From assembly GCA_050012295.1 (NCBI GenBank), contig JBEKHL010000001.1:62001-126000 (forward strand): a DNA stretch of 64,000 bases, written 5' to 3'. Made by a program: the position numbers and the translations under genes. Below the pieces are notes generated by a model. It did not search any database. It had not been told where the DNA came from and saw only the letters and a list, made by a program, of their open reading frames with translations. The stretch is from UBA6186 sp050012295. GTDB lineage: Bacteria; Pseudomonadota; Gammaproteobacteria; UBA6186; Azoamicaceae. Within the stretch, counting starts at the first letter, position 1; each line of letters begins with the position of its first letter. Of the stretch, positions 28,059 to 37,820 are shown piece after piece.

Positions 28059-28076
28059 ATAAAATAACTCTCTTTT

Positions 28077-28784
28077 TTAGACATTAATTTTTACCTTTGT
28101 TAAACTCCAATCAATAGGCTCTTTCCCAAGCTGTTGCAACAATGCATTAGTTTTAGAAAAATGCTTACAACCAAAAAAGCCTCGATAAGCTGATAATGGT
28201 GATGGATGAGCTGCCTTTAGTATAAAATGTTTATCAAGATTTATAGATTGACATTTTTGTTGCGCATAAGATCCCCATAATAAAAAAATTATTCGATTAG
28301 AACAATTATTTAACACTTTTATAACTTGATCTGTAAAACGTTCCCATCCTTTATTATGATGAGAACCTGCCATACCGTGCTCTACGGTTAATATGCTATT
28401 TAATAACAACACCCCTTGTTTAGCCCAATTTATTAAACAACCATGTTTAGACGGAGCAATATTTAAATCATCTTGTAATTCTTTATAAATATTTAACAAA
28501 GATGGTGGTGGCGGAACATTAGGTAATACCGAAAAACATAAACCATGGGCTTGGTTGGGACCATGATATGGATCTTGCCCAACAATAACAACTTTTACCT
28601 GTTCAATAGGTGTTAAAGCAAAAGCATTAAAAATATCCGAACTTTGAGGATAAATAATTTTCTTTAATTGCTTTTCTTGCACTAAAAATTTTTTTAATTC
28701 AAGCATATATTGTTCAGAAAATTCTGATAACAATAAATTTTTCCAACTGTCTTCTAATAAAATATTCTTACTGCTTTGAATCAT
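28077..28784 (-). CDS. ung: Uracil-DNA glycosylase
   Basis: Base-excision repair enzyme of 235 residues. The water-activating loop GQDPYHG (catalytic D71), the substrate loop GLCFSV, and the DNA-intercalation loop HPSPLSAYRGFFGCKHFSKTN are all conserved. It overlaps lspA by 17 nt and ends the murJ-ileS-lspA-ung run. Confidence 0.97.
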   Translation of the reverse strand: MIQSSKNILLEDSWKNLLLSEFSEQYMLELKKFLVQEKQLKKIIYPQSSDIFNAFALTPIEQVKVVIVGQDPYHGPNQAHGLCFSVLPNVPPPPSLLNIYKELQDDLNIAPSKHGCLINWAKQGVLLLNSILTVEHGMAGSHHNKGWERFTDQVIKVLNNCSNRIIFLLWGSYAQQKCQSINLDKHFILKAAHPSPLSAYRGFFGCKHFSKTNALLQQLGKEPIDWSLTKVKINV

Positions 28785-29292
28785 GGGTTACATGCGATAA
28801 ACATGTTGATGATAAACATAACCAATTAAACATTAATAACATTATAGCTATACAAATTGCACTATCAGCTACATTAAACGTATACCAATGGAAATTTTTA
28901 ATATAAACATCTATAAAATCTATAACATACCCATACATAATTCTGTCTAATAAATTACCAATACAACCACCTAAAATTAATAATAACGCTATTTTTTCTA
29001 AAACATTATTAATTTTATTTTTAATCAATAAATACAAAATACAACTTGCTGCGCTTAATGCAATAATTAAAAACAAATAATTTTGCCAACCACTACTATT
29101 ATGTAAAAGCCCAAATGCAGCGCCGGTGTTATAGGTTAAAAATAAATTTAATCCAAAAAATTTAGTGTCTATTATAGTTAAAGTTTCGTTCCAAGATAAT
29201 TCTTGTAAAACATAAAGTTTACTAACTTGATCTAATAATATTATGCTAACCACTACACATATATTTTTAAACATATTAAAGACATTAAACAT
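28768..29292 (-). CDS. lspA: Lipoprotein signal peptidase
   Basis: Inner-membrane aspartyl protease that cleaves prolipoproteins after lipidation. The 174 residues show four membrane helices and the two catalytic aspartates in GGCIGNLLDR (D116) and FNVADSAI (D143). It directly follows ileS with an 8-nt overlap, the usual bacterial order. The C-terminal extension after helix 4 is short and Ser/Cys/His-rich. Confidence 0.95.
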   Translation of the reverse strand: MFNVFNMFKNICVVVSIILLDQVSKLYVLQELSWNETLTIIDTKFFGLNLFLTYNTGAAFGLLHNSSGWQNYLFLIIALSAASCILYLLIKNKINNVLEKIALLLILGGCIGNLLDRIMYGYVIDFIDVYIKNFHWYTFNVADSAICIAIMLLMFNWLCLSSTCLSHVTHDSKQ

Positions 29293-32137
29293 ATATTCTA
29301 ATTTCCCCTTGTTCGGTAGTTAAATTAATAGTGCACCTATTGCATAATTTAGAATTATTAACATCCTTAACTCTATGCCAACAACGTGCACATTTAGGGT
29401 AATTAGAACTATTAATTGTAATTGAGAATCCAGAAGATCCAGATAATTCATTAAGAGTGTGATCTAAAACAATTTCTGCGCTAGAAGTAATTAAAATAAA
29501 TTTAAGCTCTCTTTGTATATTTGGTATATCGGTTAAAATTTTAAATGTTTTTGCATCACAATAAATTTTAACTTCTGCTTCTAACGATGAACCTATTTGG
29601 TTTTGGTTTCTTGATATTTCTATTTGTTTATTTACTTCTTTTCTGATAGTTAAGATAGTATCCCAAAAATCGTTATGTACTACTGAACCTACAGAAACAT
29701 TAAGCCAATTATAATTATACCAACTATTTAGAAAAATTGATGGCTCTGTACGATCTGGTAAATATTTCCAAATTTCTTCAGCAGTAAAACTTAAAATTGG
29801 CGCTATCCAACGTACTAATGTTTCTAAAATATGATATAAAGTTGTTTGTGCAGATCTTCTAGGAATAGAATTTTGTTTACAAGTATATTGCCGATCTTTA
29901 ATAACATCTAAATAAAAACTACCTAATTCTTCCACACAAAAATTATGAATTTTTTGATAAGCTAAATGATATTTATATTCATGGTAATGTTGTAAAATTT
30001 CTTGCTGTAAAGCACTGGTTTTTTCTAACATCCAACGATCTAAAAACAATAGCTTTTCGACCGGTAACATATTTTTATTACGATCAAAATCATGTAAGTT
30101 AGATAATAAAAATCTGGCAGTATTTCTAATCCTTCTATAAGAATCGCTAACCCGTTTTAAGATTTCTTCGGAAATTTTAAGATCACCACTATAATCTGTG
30201 GTGGCAACCCATAACCGTAATAAATCTGCACCATATTTATTTATTATACTTTCTGGATCAACAACATTACCTAAAGACTTAGACATTTTGTTACCAGAAG
30301 CATCTAATACAAATCCATGAGTTAATACTTCTTTAAACGGGGGCCTATTATTAGCAGCCATGGATACTAATAATGATGACTGAAACCAACCACGATGTTG
30401 ATCAGAACCTTCTAAATATAAATCAGCATAACCTTGCATTTCCTGATGTGTAGAATTTATACAACAATTTACCGTACCTGATTCAAACCAAACATCTAAT
30501 ATATCCGTAGATTTTATATAATCATTAGCAAAGTTACCTATTAATTCTTGCGATTCTAATGTATGCCATGCCTCTATGCCGCTCAATTCTACTTTTTGTG
30601 CAACTTTTTCTATTAAAGATAATTGATCTGGATGTAACTCTCCAGTAGTTTTATGAATAAAAAATGGAATCGGTACTCCCCATACTCTTTGTCTAGAAAT
30701 ACACCAATCTGGCCGCCCTTCCGGTAACATCGACTCCATGCGAGTTTCTCCCCACACTGGAAACCAATGAATTTTATTAACTTCAGACAAAGCCTTTTTT
30801 CTTAAATGGTTTTTTTCCATACTAATAAACCATTGTGGAGTAGCCATAAAAATAAGCGGGGTTTTATGCCGCCAACAATGTGGATAACTGTGCACAATTT
30901 CACTATAAGCTAATAAGGTATTATGTTGCTTAAGTTTTTCTATAATAACAGGAACAGCTTTGTTTATATGTAAATTAGCAAAAAATTCAGTTTTTTCTAA
31001 AAAACATCCTCGATTATTAATAAAATTTTCGATTGGTAAATTATATTTTTTACTAACAATATAATCATCGTGCCCATGGGCAGGAGCTGTAGTTACACAA
31101 CCAGTACCAACTTCTAAAGTTACATGCTCACCTAATACAATCGGACATGTCCGAGAATATAATGGATGTTGTAATAAAACATGTTCTAATTCGGCCCCGA
31201 AACACTTAGCAATAACAGAATAATCTTTTAATTGTATAGCAGTAGTAACACTAGATAATAATTGCTCTGCCATTATAAAAAATCTATTTAATTCTTTACT
31301 GTGTATTAAACAATAAGCAAATTTTCTATTAACAGCAACCGCTAAAACAGCAGGCATGGACCAAGGAGTAGTAGTCCAAGTAAGTACAGAAACTGTTTGT
31401 TCATGATCTAAAATAGTATCGTTTAATTTAAAGATTGACACAATTTGTGAGTTATTCTTGCAATTAAATGCAACGTAAATAGAGGGCGATTGCTTATCTT
31501 TATATTCAACTTCTGCCTCAGCTAAAGCAGAACCACAATTTACACACCAATGTACCGGACGATCCCCTCTAGTTAAATGCCCATTCGCCATAATCTTAGC
31601 TAAAGTGCGCATTACCGTAGCTTCAAATTTAAAATCCATAGTAGCGTATGGTTTTTGCCAATTAGCAATTACTCCTAATCTAATAAATTGTTGTTTTTGA
31701 ATAGTAATTTGAGTAGCTGCATATTCACGACATTTAGTAATAAATAAAATGGGATCCATCTTATGGCTTGGTTGCTCTAGTTCTTTTTCAACTTTAATCT
31801 CTATGGGTAGCCCATGACAATCCCAACCAGGAATAAATGGTACCTTGTAGCCACTTAAAGTTTTACTTTTAACAATAAAATCTTTTAAGATCCTATTAAA
31901 GGCATGCCCTAAATGAATTGAACCATTAGCATATGGAGGACCATCTTGAAAAATAAAAACTTTATCCTCTTTATGGATATCTTGTAGCTGATTATATAAA
32001 TCAATTTGTTGCCAAAACTGTAAAATATTCAACTCTTCTGTAGCTAAATTAGCTTTCATAGGAAAAGTTGTGGTTGGTAAATTTAAAGTATCTTTATAAT
32101 CAAAATTCTGATTTTCTTCCGCTTTATTGTCGTACAT
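29285..32137 (-). CDS. ileS: Isoleucine--tRNA ligase
   Basis: Class Ia synthetase of about 950 residues. It has the HIGH-type signature PPYANGSIHLGHAFN, the editing domain with the WTTTPWS and TGCVTTAPAHGHDD motifs, the KMSKS loop NKMSKSLGN, and a C-terminal zinc-binding module CARCWHRV with LCNRC. A TTG at 32143 is in frame, but I prefer the ATG at 32137, which lies 2 nt after the murJ stop. Confidence 0.97.
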   Translation of the reverse strand: MYDNKAEENQNFDYKDTLNLPTTTFPMKANLATEELNILQFWQQIDLYNQLQDIHKEDKVFIFQDGPPYANGSIHLGHAFNRILKDFIVKSKTLSGYKVPFIPGWDCHGLPIEIKVEKELEQPSHKMDPILFITKCREYAATQITIQKQQFIRLGVIANWQKPYATMDFKFEATVMRTLAKIMANGHLTRGDRPVHWCVNCGSALAEAEVEYKDKQSPSIYVAFNCKNNSQIVSIFKLNDTILDHEQTVSVLTWTTTPWSMPAVLAVAVNRKFAYCLIHSKELNRFFIMAEQLLSSVTTAIQLKDYSVIAKCFGAELEHVLLQHPLYSRTCPIVLGEHVTLEVGTGCVTTAPAHGHDDYIVSKKYNLPIENFINNRGCFLEKTEFFANLHINKAVPVIIEKLKQHNTLLAYSEIVHSYPHCWRHKTPLIFMATPQWFISMEKNHLRKKALSEVNKIHWFPVWGETRMESMLPEGRPDWCISRQRVWGVPIPFFIHKTTGELHPDQLSLIEKVAQKVELSGIEAWHTLESQELIGNFANDYIKSTDILDVWFESGTVNCCINSTHQEMQGYADLYLEGSDQHRGWFQSSLLVSMAANNRPPFKEVLTHGFVLDASGNKMSKSLGNVVDPESIINKYGADLLRLWVATTDYSGDLKISEEILKRVSDSYRRIRNTARFLLSNLHDFDRNKNMLPVEKLLFLDRWMLEKTSALQQEILQHYHEYKYHLAYQKIHNFCVEELGSFYLDVIKDRQYTCKQNSIPRRSAQTTLYHILETLVRWIAPILSFTAEEIWKYLPDRTEPSIFLNSWYNYNWLNVSVGSVVHNDFWDTILTIRKEVNKQIEISRNQNQIGSSLEAEVKIYCDAKTFKILTDIPNIQRELKFILITSSAEIVLDHTLNELSGSSGFSITINSSNYPKCARCWHRVKDVNNSKLCNRCTINLTTEQGEIRIYV

Positions 32138-32139
32138 TA

Positions 32140-33720
32140 TCAATAACCACCAACTAAAACATTTTTTAATTTAACCCCAGTCATCCATAATGTACCACAA
32201 TATATCATACCTGCTAAAGCAAATATTTCACTTAATTTAAAAATTTTATAATTTATTGACCATGTGATCCATTCGGAGACTTCTGCTGGATAAAAATTTA
32301 AAAATAACGCCAATAGTATCCCTGCCATAACTAAACTTTTAGTAAATCTAGATATTTTGTTAGAAAAATGTATGCGCATGCATTTTTTATCTAAAAAAAC
32401 AAGTAATACTATAGCATGAAGTATAGATACTATAGACGTAGCTAAAGCTATTCCTACGTGCGCTAAATATTTTGTTAAAATACTATTTAAAACAATATTA
32501 GCAAACAATATAAACACTCCTATTTTAACTGGGGTTTTTAAATCCCCCTTAGCATAAAAACCACTAGAAAAAATTTTCACTAGCATAATTCCTAATACTG
32601 AAAAAGAATATGCCATTAAAGCTTGGCTACACATTAATACATCGTGATAAGTAAATTTTCCTCTTAAAAATAAAGTGCTTATAATTTGCTCCGACAAAAA
32701 TAATAGTACTATACTAGCTGGGATCCCTACTAATAATGCCGATCTAATACCCCAATCTAAAATTTCATTAAATTGTTGTTGGTTTTTCTTAACAAAACTT
32801 CTAGATAATTGAGGTAAAATAACTGTTGCAAAAGACACTCCGAATATTCCCAAAGGAAATTCCATTAAACGATCTGCATAATATAACCAAGTTATACTTC
32901 CTGTTTGCAGAAAAGAGGCGAATACACTATCTATTAAAATATTAATTTGTCCAATAGCAGCACCAAAAATTGCTGGTACCATTAGAAATAATACCCTTTT
33001 AACCCCTGGATCATTCCAATTTACAGTTAATTTAGGCAACAATCTAAGTTTATATAAAAATGGTAATTGAAACCCTAACTGTATAATTCCAGCTGCTAGT
33101 ACTCCCCACGCTAAAGATAATTCTGGTGGAGTAAACTTTTTAGCTAATATTAGGCTAAAACCTATCAAGCTAAGATTTAATAATATTGGAGTAAAAGCTG
33201 GTACTATAAATTGATGATAACAATTTAATACTCCAGCTGCTAATGCCGTTAACGATATAAAAAATATATAAGGGAAAGTAATTTGTAGCATATTAATTGC
33301 ATTTTGTAATTTTGCTGGATTTCTGGCAAACCCTGGGGCAAAAATTTTAATTATCCACGGACAAAATAAAATCCCTAATATAGTTATAATTAACAATATA
33401 ATGGCTAAATTACCCGCTATATTATTTAAAAATAATTTAATTTGCTGGGGATTCTTTTGATCTGTATATTCAGCAAACACCGGGACAAATGCTTGAGAAA
33501 AAGCACCTTCGGCAAATAATCTGCGCATTAAGTTAGGTATACGAAATGCTAAAACATATGCATCGTAACCAGCAGTCGCACCAAATAATATAGCTGTTAT
33601 TATGTCGCGAATAAATCCAGATACTCTAGACAATAATGTAACTAGGCTAGAATTGATTGAATGTTTAGTTAAAAATTGTAATATTTTTTTAGGTTCTTTA
33701 AAATCTAATGCATTTGACAA
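32140..33720 (-). CDS. murJ: Lipid II flippase MurJ
   Basis: Inner-membrane MOP-superfamily protein that flips lipid II for peptidoglycan assembly. The 526 residues hold about fourteen hydrophobic segments. Diagnostic N-terminal stretches are TLLSRVSGFIRDI, AYVLAFRIPNLMRRLFAEGAFSQAFVP and the central YYADRLMEFPLGIFGVS. The start is TTG at 33720; no in-frame ATG precedes the family core. murJ upstream of ileS-lspA is a known arrangement in Legionella-like genomes. Confidence 0.93.
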   Translation of the reverse strand: MSNALDFKEPKKILQFLTKHSINSSLVTLLSRVSGFIRDIITAILFGATAGYDAYVLAFRIPNLMRRLFAEGAFSQAFVPVFAEYTDQKNPQQIKLFLNNIAGNLAIILLIITILGILFCPWIIKIFAPGFARNPAKLQNAINMLQITFPYIFFISLTALAAGVLNCYHQFIVPAFTPILLNLSLIGFSLILAKKFTPPELSLAWGVLAAGIIQLGFQLPFLYKLRLLPKLTVNWNDPGVKRVLFLMVPAIFGAAIGQINILIDSVFASFLQTGSITWLYYADRLMEFPLGIFGVSFATVILPQLSRSFVKKNQQQFNEILDWGIRSALLVGIPASIVLLFLSEQIISTLFLRGKFTYHDVLMCSQALMAYSFSVLGIMLVKIFSSGFYAKGDLKTPVKIGVFILFANIVLNSILTKYLAHVGIALATSIVSILHAIVLLVFLDKKCMRIHFSNKISRFTKSLVMAGILLALFLNFYPAEVSEWITWSINYKIFKLSEIFALAGMIYCGTLWMTGVKLKNVLVGGY

Positions 33721-33859
33721 GTTGTGTACCTATTTAAGTTGTTAAATATTAATAATATTATGACAAAATATACTAATTATATAAATTAATACTAGGATAA
33801 TAATAATTAACTGTCGGTTTTATGTTAGGTGGATTGATAATACGATTTGCAAAATCTAA

Positions 33860-34219
33860 TTACAATTGTTTTTTTGACAAAAACAATTGTAACCAAAAGC
33901 TGAGTAAAAAAATAACACCCATACCGATAAAGAATAAGCCAAAATATATATTATCTTTAGCTAATCCAAGCCTATATATTAAGTAACAACCAAATATGAT
34001 GCTAATTAATCCAAATAAAAGATTAGGGACGGACAATTTGATAGAGCGCTTATATATAGTTTTTTCCAAAAAATGGTGCGTTACTTTAACACGTTCAGTA
34101 CATTTGCCAGTACAAGCCAGCCCTTCGCCTGTATCTACACAACATTCTAAACAAAGACCTTTATAGCAATGCTTACAAGAACCGATACTATCAATAGTTG
34201 AGTGAAAAAAACACTTCAT
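33860..34219 (-). CDS. B-box-type zinc-finger membrane protein
   Basis: A 119-residue protein with a Cys/His-rich N-terminus (CFFH, CKHC, LCLECC, C-x3-C; residues 3-45) that fits a B-box-like zinc-binding site, followed by two hydrophobic segments at about 63-82 and 89-112. Small proteins of this layout occur in many bacteria without known function. A GGAGA ribosome site supports the start. The zinc site would face the cytosol if the N-terminus stays inside. Confidence 0.65.
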   Translation of the reverse strand: MKCFFHSTIDSIGSCKHCYKGLCLECCVDTGEGLACTGKCTERVKVTHHFLEKTIYKRSIKLSVPNLLFGLISIIFGCYLIYRLGLAKDNIYFGLFFIGMGVIFLLSFWLQLFLSKKQL

Positions 34220-34314
34220 TCTATATCTCCAAAATTTTAGTAAAATTTTCTCATAAACACGAAATAAAAACTAATAATTATTTTCAGCTAGTACACGCTG
34301 AATCATTGCAAAAA

Positions 34315-34581
34315 CTATATAGAAAAATTACCATAAATTAATATGCCACTCAAGGTTAATATGGCCCCAAACACTCCAAATCCATTAGCAATTATTAGTG
34401 GTCTATTTTTCAATAAAATCCCATAAAATAACCAACTACTAAGACCAATTACGCTTATAAAAAAACCAGGGCCAGAAACAGCTATCGCTGATTTAGAAGT
34501 AAAAATTTTATAAGCTTGTAAGTAAAACATTATATTACCAATAGGACCAATTATATTCATATATTTTTCATAAAAATTCAT
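34315..34581 (-). CDS. SemiSWEET-like sugar transporter
   Basis: An 88-residue protein with three membrane helices, the size of bacterial SemiSWEETs, which work as homodimers to pass sugars down a gradient. Visible motifs are the first-helix G-N-x-x-x-x-LQ (LQ replaces the usual PQ), the loop KIFTSKSAIAVS, WLFYG in helix 2 and the conserved Asn in IIANGFG of helix 3. A GAGGT ribosome site precedes the ATG. Substrate unknown. Confidence 0.7.
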   Translation of the reverse strand: MNFYEKYMNIIGPIGNIMFYLQAYKIFTSKSAIAVSGPGFFISVIGLSSWLFYGILLKNRPLIIANGFGVFGAILTLSGILIYGNFSI

Positions 34582-34773
34582 ACTGTTTTACCTCGTCAAT
34601 CTTAAAATATTAATAACAGCCTTCTTAACACAATGTAAAGAATAATCAGATCGGTACAGTTAATTTATCTATTGTTTTTACCATGCTAGCTGTTGTTGAA
34701 ACTAACAATATATTGTATGATCGATAAATTATTAAAAAATTATAATACTCTTGATATCGAGTGGAGAACAAAA

Positions 34774-36342
34774 ATGAACAAGCTAGCTAAAACTATATTT
34801 AGATTATTAGTTAATAATACGTCTAACCCTGCGCAATTACAAGCATTTTTAAATTCTACTCCACCGACCACTCTTATGGCCGCATTAGACTATAGGTTTC
34901 CTATGGAAGAATCTAATTTGGATGCAGATGAAAAAGAAATAAGTGATACCCACTTTGGCCACGCCCAATCCAATAATGCGCTTTTATTTGCTTTATCTAT
35001 AAATAACGCTAAAAGCGCAGAAGTTATACTAGATAAATGTATCGAATTATACAATGCGGCCACTACTGAAGCAGAAAAAACAAATATAAAAAGCATAATT
35101 AATTATGTAAATGGATTTGGTATACCGATAGTTTCCATGTTTGCCACATTAAGAGATGTAGCGCATGATGATTTATTAAGAATTTTAAACAAATTAATAT
35201 TAAATAAAGATAAGCTAGGTATTAATTTTAGCACCCCTGTTACCATTGGCGGGGTAAAAGTACTGCCAGAAATTTGCTGCCGCGGCTGTATTGATTCTGA
35301 AGGATACGAAGACGTAAGCACACAATTATTTAAGGCTACAATTAAATATTTTGAAAATGACCATATCGATGAAGACGTTTTAAATGCACTATGTGACTTA
35401 ATACGCAATAAAAGTTCTGACATAATTAATAACATCGCTAAAGATATCTTGACAAGGTTAAAAGCTGATAACACCACAACTTTAACCGGTTTAAATCCAG
35501 CAAACTTCAGGTTTTTATTTATAAATGGTGCTGGTCAACTTAAAGGTGATTACTACCAAAACTCTAGCGAACTTGAACTAAAAGTAAGATCTTTAAGTGC
35601 TGGCTTTAATTTTGATAAGTACCAGTCTTTATTTATAAAGACTGACCGCCAAGCTCTAGCAGCATCAATCGAAACCAGATTAATGCATTTAACTTCGGAT
35701 GATTTCGCATCTATATTTAGAAATGTTAGCGCATGGGGACCTGAAATAGTAACCGAATGTCAAAGTTTAACAAATCTATGGTCTTTACAACAACGTCGAA
35801 ACCAAGCCAGTCTTCAATTAGAAATATCAGCTCAAGAATCTATATATAATTTTTTAAGCGGTTATTTTTCAAGAGCTAGCGCATCACCAGACTTAAAAGA
35901 TATAGTAGACGGCTTTAAAAAGACGTTAAGAGAATCTAATATTACATCTTTCTTTAATGAAACTAATAGAAACAAACTATTATCATTATTGCATACCCAA
36001 AATCCAGAAGTAGAAGAGGAACCTGAGCCAACTCATAAAAAACAAAAACCTAACCAAGAACAACCAATTAATCCGGCTAGTACGCTTCCTAGTTTTAGTA
36101 AACATTGTAATTCGAGTGATCGCAATGGTAGCAGTTCCTCTGCTAGTTACTCCACAGCAGCAGCTAATCTTATTGCTGCAGCAACAACACCTAATAAAGA
36201 AGATTTAAAAGCAATGCTCATGGCTGTGGACACTGATTTAGATCCGAATGTTTTAGAAAGTATGGACATACAAACTCTGGAAGCAATTTTAAAAATAAAG
36301 CAAGAAAACTCAAATGCCTGTTGTAGAAATAGGCCAATCTGA
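34774..36342 (+). CDS. Unknown protein, helical with Ser-rich tail (effector-like)
   Basis: The best start is the ATG at 34774, with GGAG 7 nt upstream, giving 522 residues; the frame extends further upstream through non-ATG codons without a ribosome site. The N-terminal 150 residues are helical, with a segment (NNALLFALSINNAKSAEVIL) that resembles one degenerate ankyrin unit. A cysteine pair (EICCRGC) lies in the middle. The C-terminal quarter is Glu/Pro-rich, then THKKQKPNQEQ (basic patch), then Ser/Ala-rich (SSSASYSTAAANLIAAA) and a short helix. No signal peptide. I do not recognise it. Confidence 0.7.
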   Translation: MNKLAKTIFRLLVNNTSNPAQLQAFLNSTPPTTLMAALDYRFPMEESNLDADEKEISDTHFGHAQSNNALLFALSINNAKSAEVILDKCIELYNAATTEAEKTNIKSIINYVNGFGIPIVSMFATLRDVAHDDLLRILNKLILNKDKLGINFSTPVTIGGVKVLPEICCRGCIDSEGYEDVSTQLFKATIKYFENDHIDEDVLNALCDLIRNKSSDIINNIAKDILTRLKADNTTTLTGLNPANFRFLFINGAGQLKGDYYQNSSELELKVRSLSAGFNFDKYQSLFIKTDRQALAASIETRLMHLTSDDFASIFRNVSAWGPEIVTECQSLTNLWSLQQRRNQASLQLEISAQESIYNFLSGYFSRASASPDLKDIVDGFKKTLRESNITSFFNETNRNKLLSLLHTQNPEVEEEPEPTHKKQKPNQEQPINPASTLPSFSKHCNSSDRNGSSSSASYSTAAANLIAAATTPNKEDLKAMLMAVDTDLDPNVLESMDIQTLEAILKIKQENSNACCRNRPI

Positions 36343-36461
36343 TTAAAAATTAGACAATTATAGGATAAAACTAATTATTGACAATATTAACTATTTTATG
36401 AAAAACTATACTAATTATAAGTTTAAGTTAATTATAATGAAAAAAATTAAAGGAAATTAAG

Positions 36462-36722
36462 TTGGCAAACACAATTCAAGCTAAAAAAAGAATCCGTCAA
36501 AATACAAAAAGACGTTTAAACAATAACACTAAGCGTTCTGCTATGCGCACTTTCCTTAAACGAGTAATTACTGCTATAGAAGCCAAAAATAAAGAATTAG
36601 CTACCACTGAGCTTGGTTTAGTTAGTTCAATATTGGATAAGTTAGTAAATAAAGGTCTTATTCATAAAAATAAAGCAGCTAGACATAAAAGTCGTTTGTG
36701 TTTAAGAATTAAAGCGCTATAA
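36462..36722 (+). CDS. rpsT: Small ribosomal subunit protein bS20
   Basis: A basic 86-residue protein with the bS20 pattern ANTIQAKKRIRQNTKRRLNN and the later KGLIHKNKAARHKSRL. The start codon is TTG at 36462, preceded by AAAGGA 7 nt upstream. A UUG start is also used in Escherichia coli rpsT, where it takes part in autogenous control. The 119-nt upstream gap contains a TTGACA but no convincing paired -10. Confidence 0.95.
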   Translation: MANTIQAKKRIRQNTKRRLNNNTKRSAMRTFLKRVITAIEAKNKELATTELGLVSSILDKLVNKGLIHKNKAARHKSRLCLRIKAL

Positions 36723-36770
36723 AGATATAAATATTGGGTTATTTTTATAAAGTATTTGGCATAAATTATT

Positions 36771-37817
36771 ATGCTTAGGTTATTTTTATTACTAAAAAAA
36801 CACAGGCCATTAACGATTGTTGTTAGTGCATTTTCTATTGTTTTAATAATGACCATATGCACGCTATATATTCATAACCAAAACACTAATACTCAAGAAG
36901 CTAAAGTTGTAGAAACAACCCCGGCTATTTTAAACTCTGTCCAACAAAGTATTCGCTTAATTGGTACTATTAAAGCTAACAAATCCACCATTTTTACTGC
37001 AAAAGTTATTGGCACATTAGAAAAAGTTATTAATGCCGGTCAACATGCAAATAAAGGGGACTTAATTGCTAAATTAGAAAATGCCGATCTAGAACATTCG
37101 GTCTTGCTTTCTGAAGATGCCGTCAAACTCGCTAAAGAACAATACGATAAATATACTCTAGTTTTTGCTAAATCTAACGCTATAAGTCAAAAAAGTCTCG
37201 ACGACGCTAAAGCTGCTTGGATTACCGCACAAAAAGCTCTAGCTACTGCTAGATTAGAATTAGATCAAACAAAATTTATAGCTCCATTTGCAGGTATTGT
37301 TGGAGTGTACAAAATTCGAGATGGATCGCAAGTCACTCAAGGCGAACAAATTCTTACTTTTTACGATCCAAACGAAATAATTATAGAATTCAATATTCCG
37401 GCAAATTACTTAAAACAAATTAATAATGGACAACCAGTAATTATCGGCAACAAACTTTTACACATAGAACATATCCAAAAAATGGTCGACCCAAATACCA
37501 ATATGTCTCCTGCTATCGTTGATTACCCATGCGCAAATTGCTTTATTGGAGAAAATATTGATGTTGATTTAATTGTAGCTAAAAAAAATAATGTACTAGT
37601 AATTCCATCTAGTGCGGTATTTCTAAAAAATGGTGTCACCTCTGTATATATTGTAGAAAATAATAAAGCAATTTTAAAACCAGTAACTACTGGTTTACAA
37701 GAAAAAGAACAAATCGAAATAATAGAAGGCATAAAAGAATTAGATGTAGTTATAGTTTGCGGACAATCCCGCCTTTATCCATTTGCTAAAGTTAAAATTT
37801 TTCAAGCTGAAAAATAA
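36771..37817 (+). CDS. RND efflux periplasmic adaptor (membrane fusion protein)
   Basis: A 348-residue adaptor with an N-terminal membrane anchor (about 12-35). The lipoyl half-motifs surround a helical hairpin (VLLSEDAVKLAKEQYDKY to ATARLELDQTKFIAPFAGIVG), followed by a beta-barrel with DGSQVTQGEQILTFYDP. It bridges the inner-membrane pump and an outer-membrane channel. It lies 3 nt before the pump gene; no TolC-like gene is nearby, so the channel must be encoded elsewhere. Confidence 0.9.
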   Translation: MLRLFLLLKKHRPLTIVVSAFSIVLIMTICTLYIHNQNTNTQEAKVVETTPAILNSVQQSIRLIGTIKANKSTIFTAKVIGTLEKVINAGQHANKGDLIAKLENADLEHSVLLSEDAVKLAKEQYDKYTLVFAKSNAISQKSLDDAKAAWITAQKALATARLELDQTKFIAPFAGIVGVYKIRDGSQVTQGEQILTFYDPNEIIIEFNIPANYLKQINNGQPVIIGNKLLHIEHIQKMVDPNTNMSPAIVDYPCANCFIGENIDVDLIVAKKNNVLVIPSSAVFLKNGVTSVYIVENNKAILKPVTTGLQEKEQIEIIEGIKELDVVIVCGQSRLYPFAKVKIFQAEK

Positions 37818-37820
37818 ACT

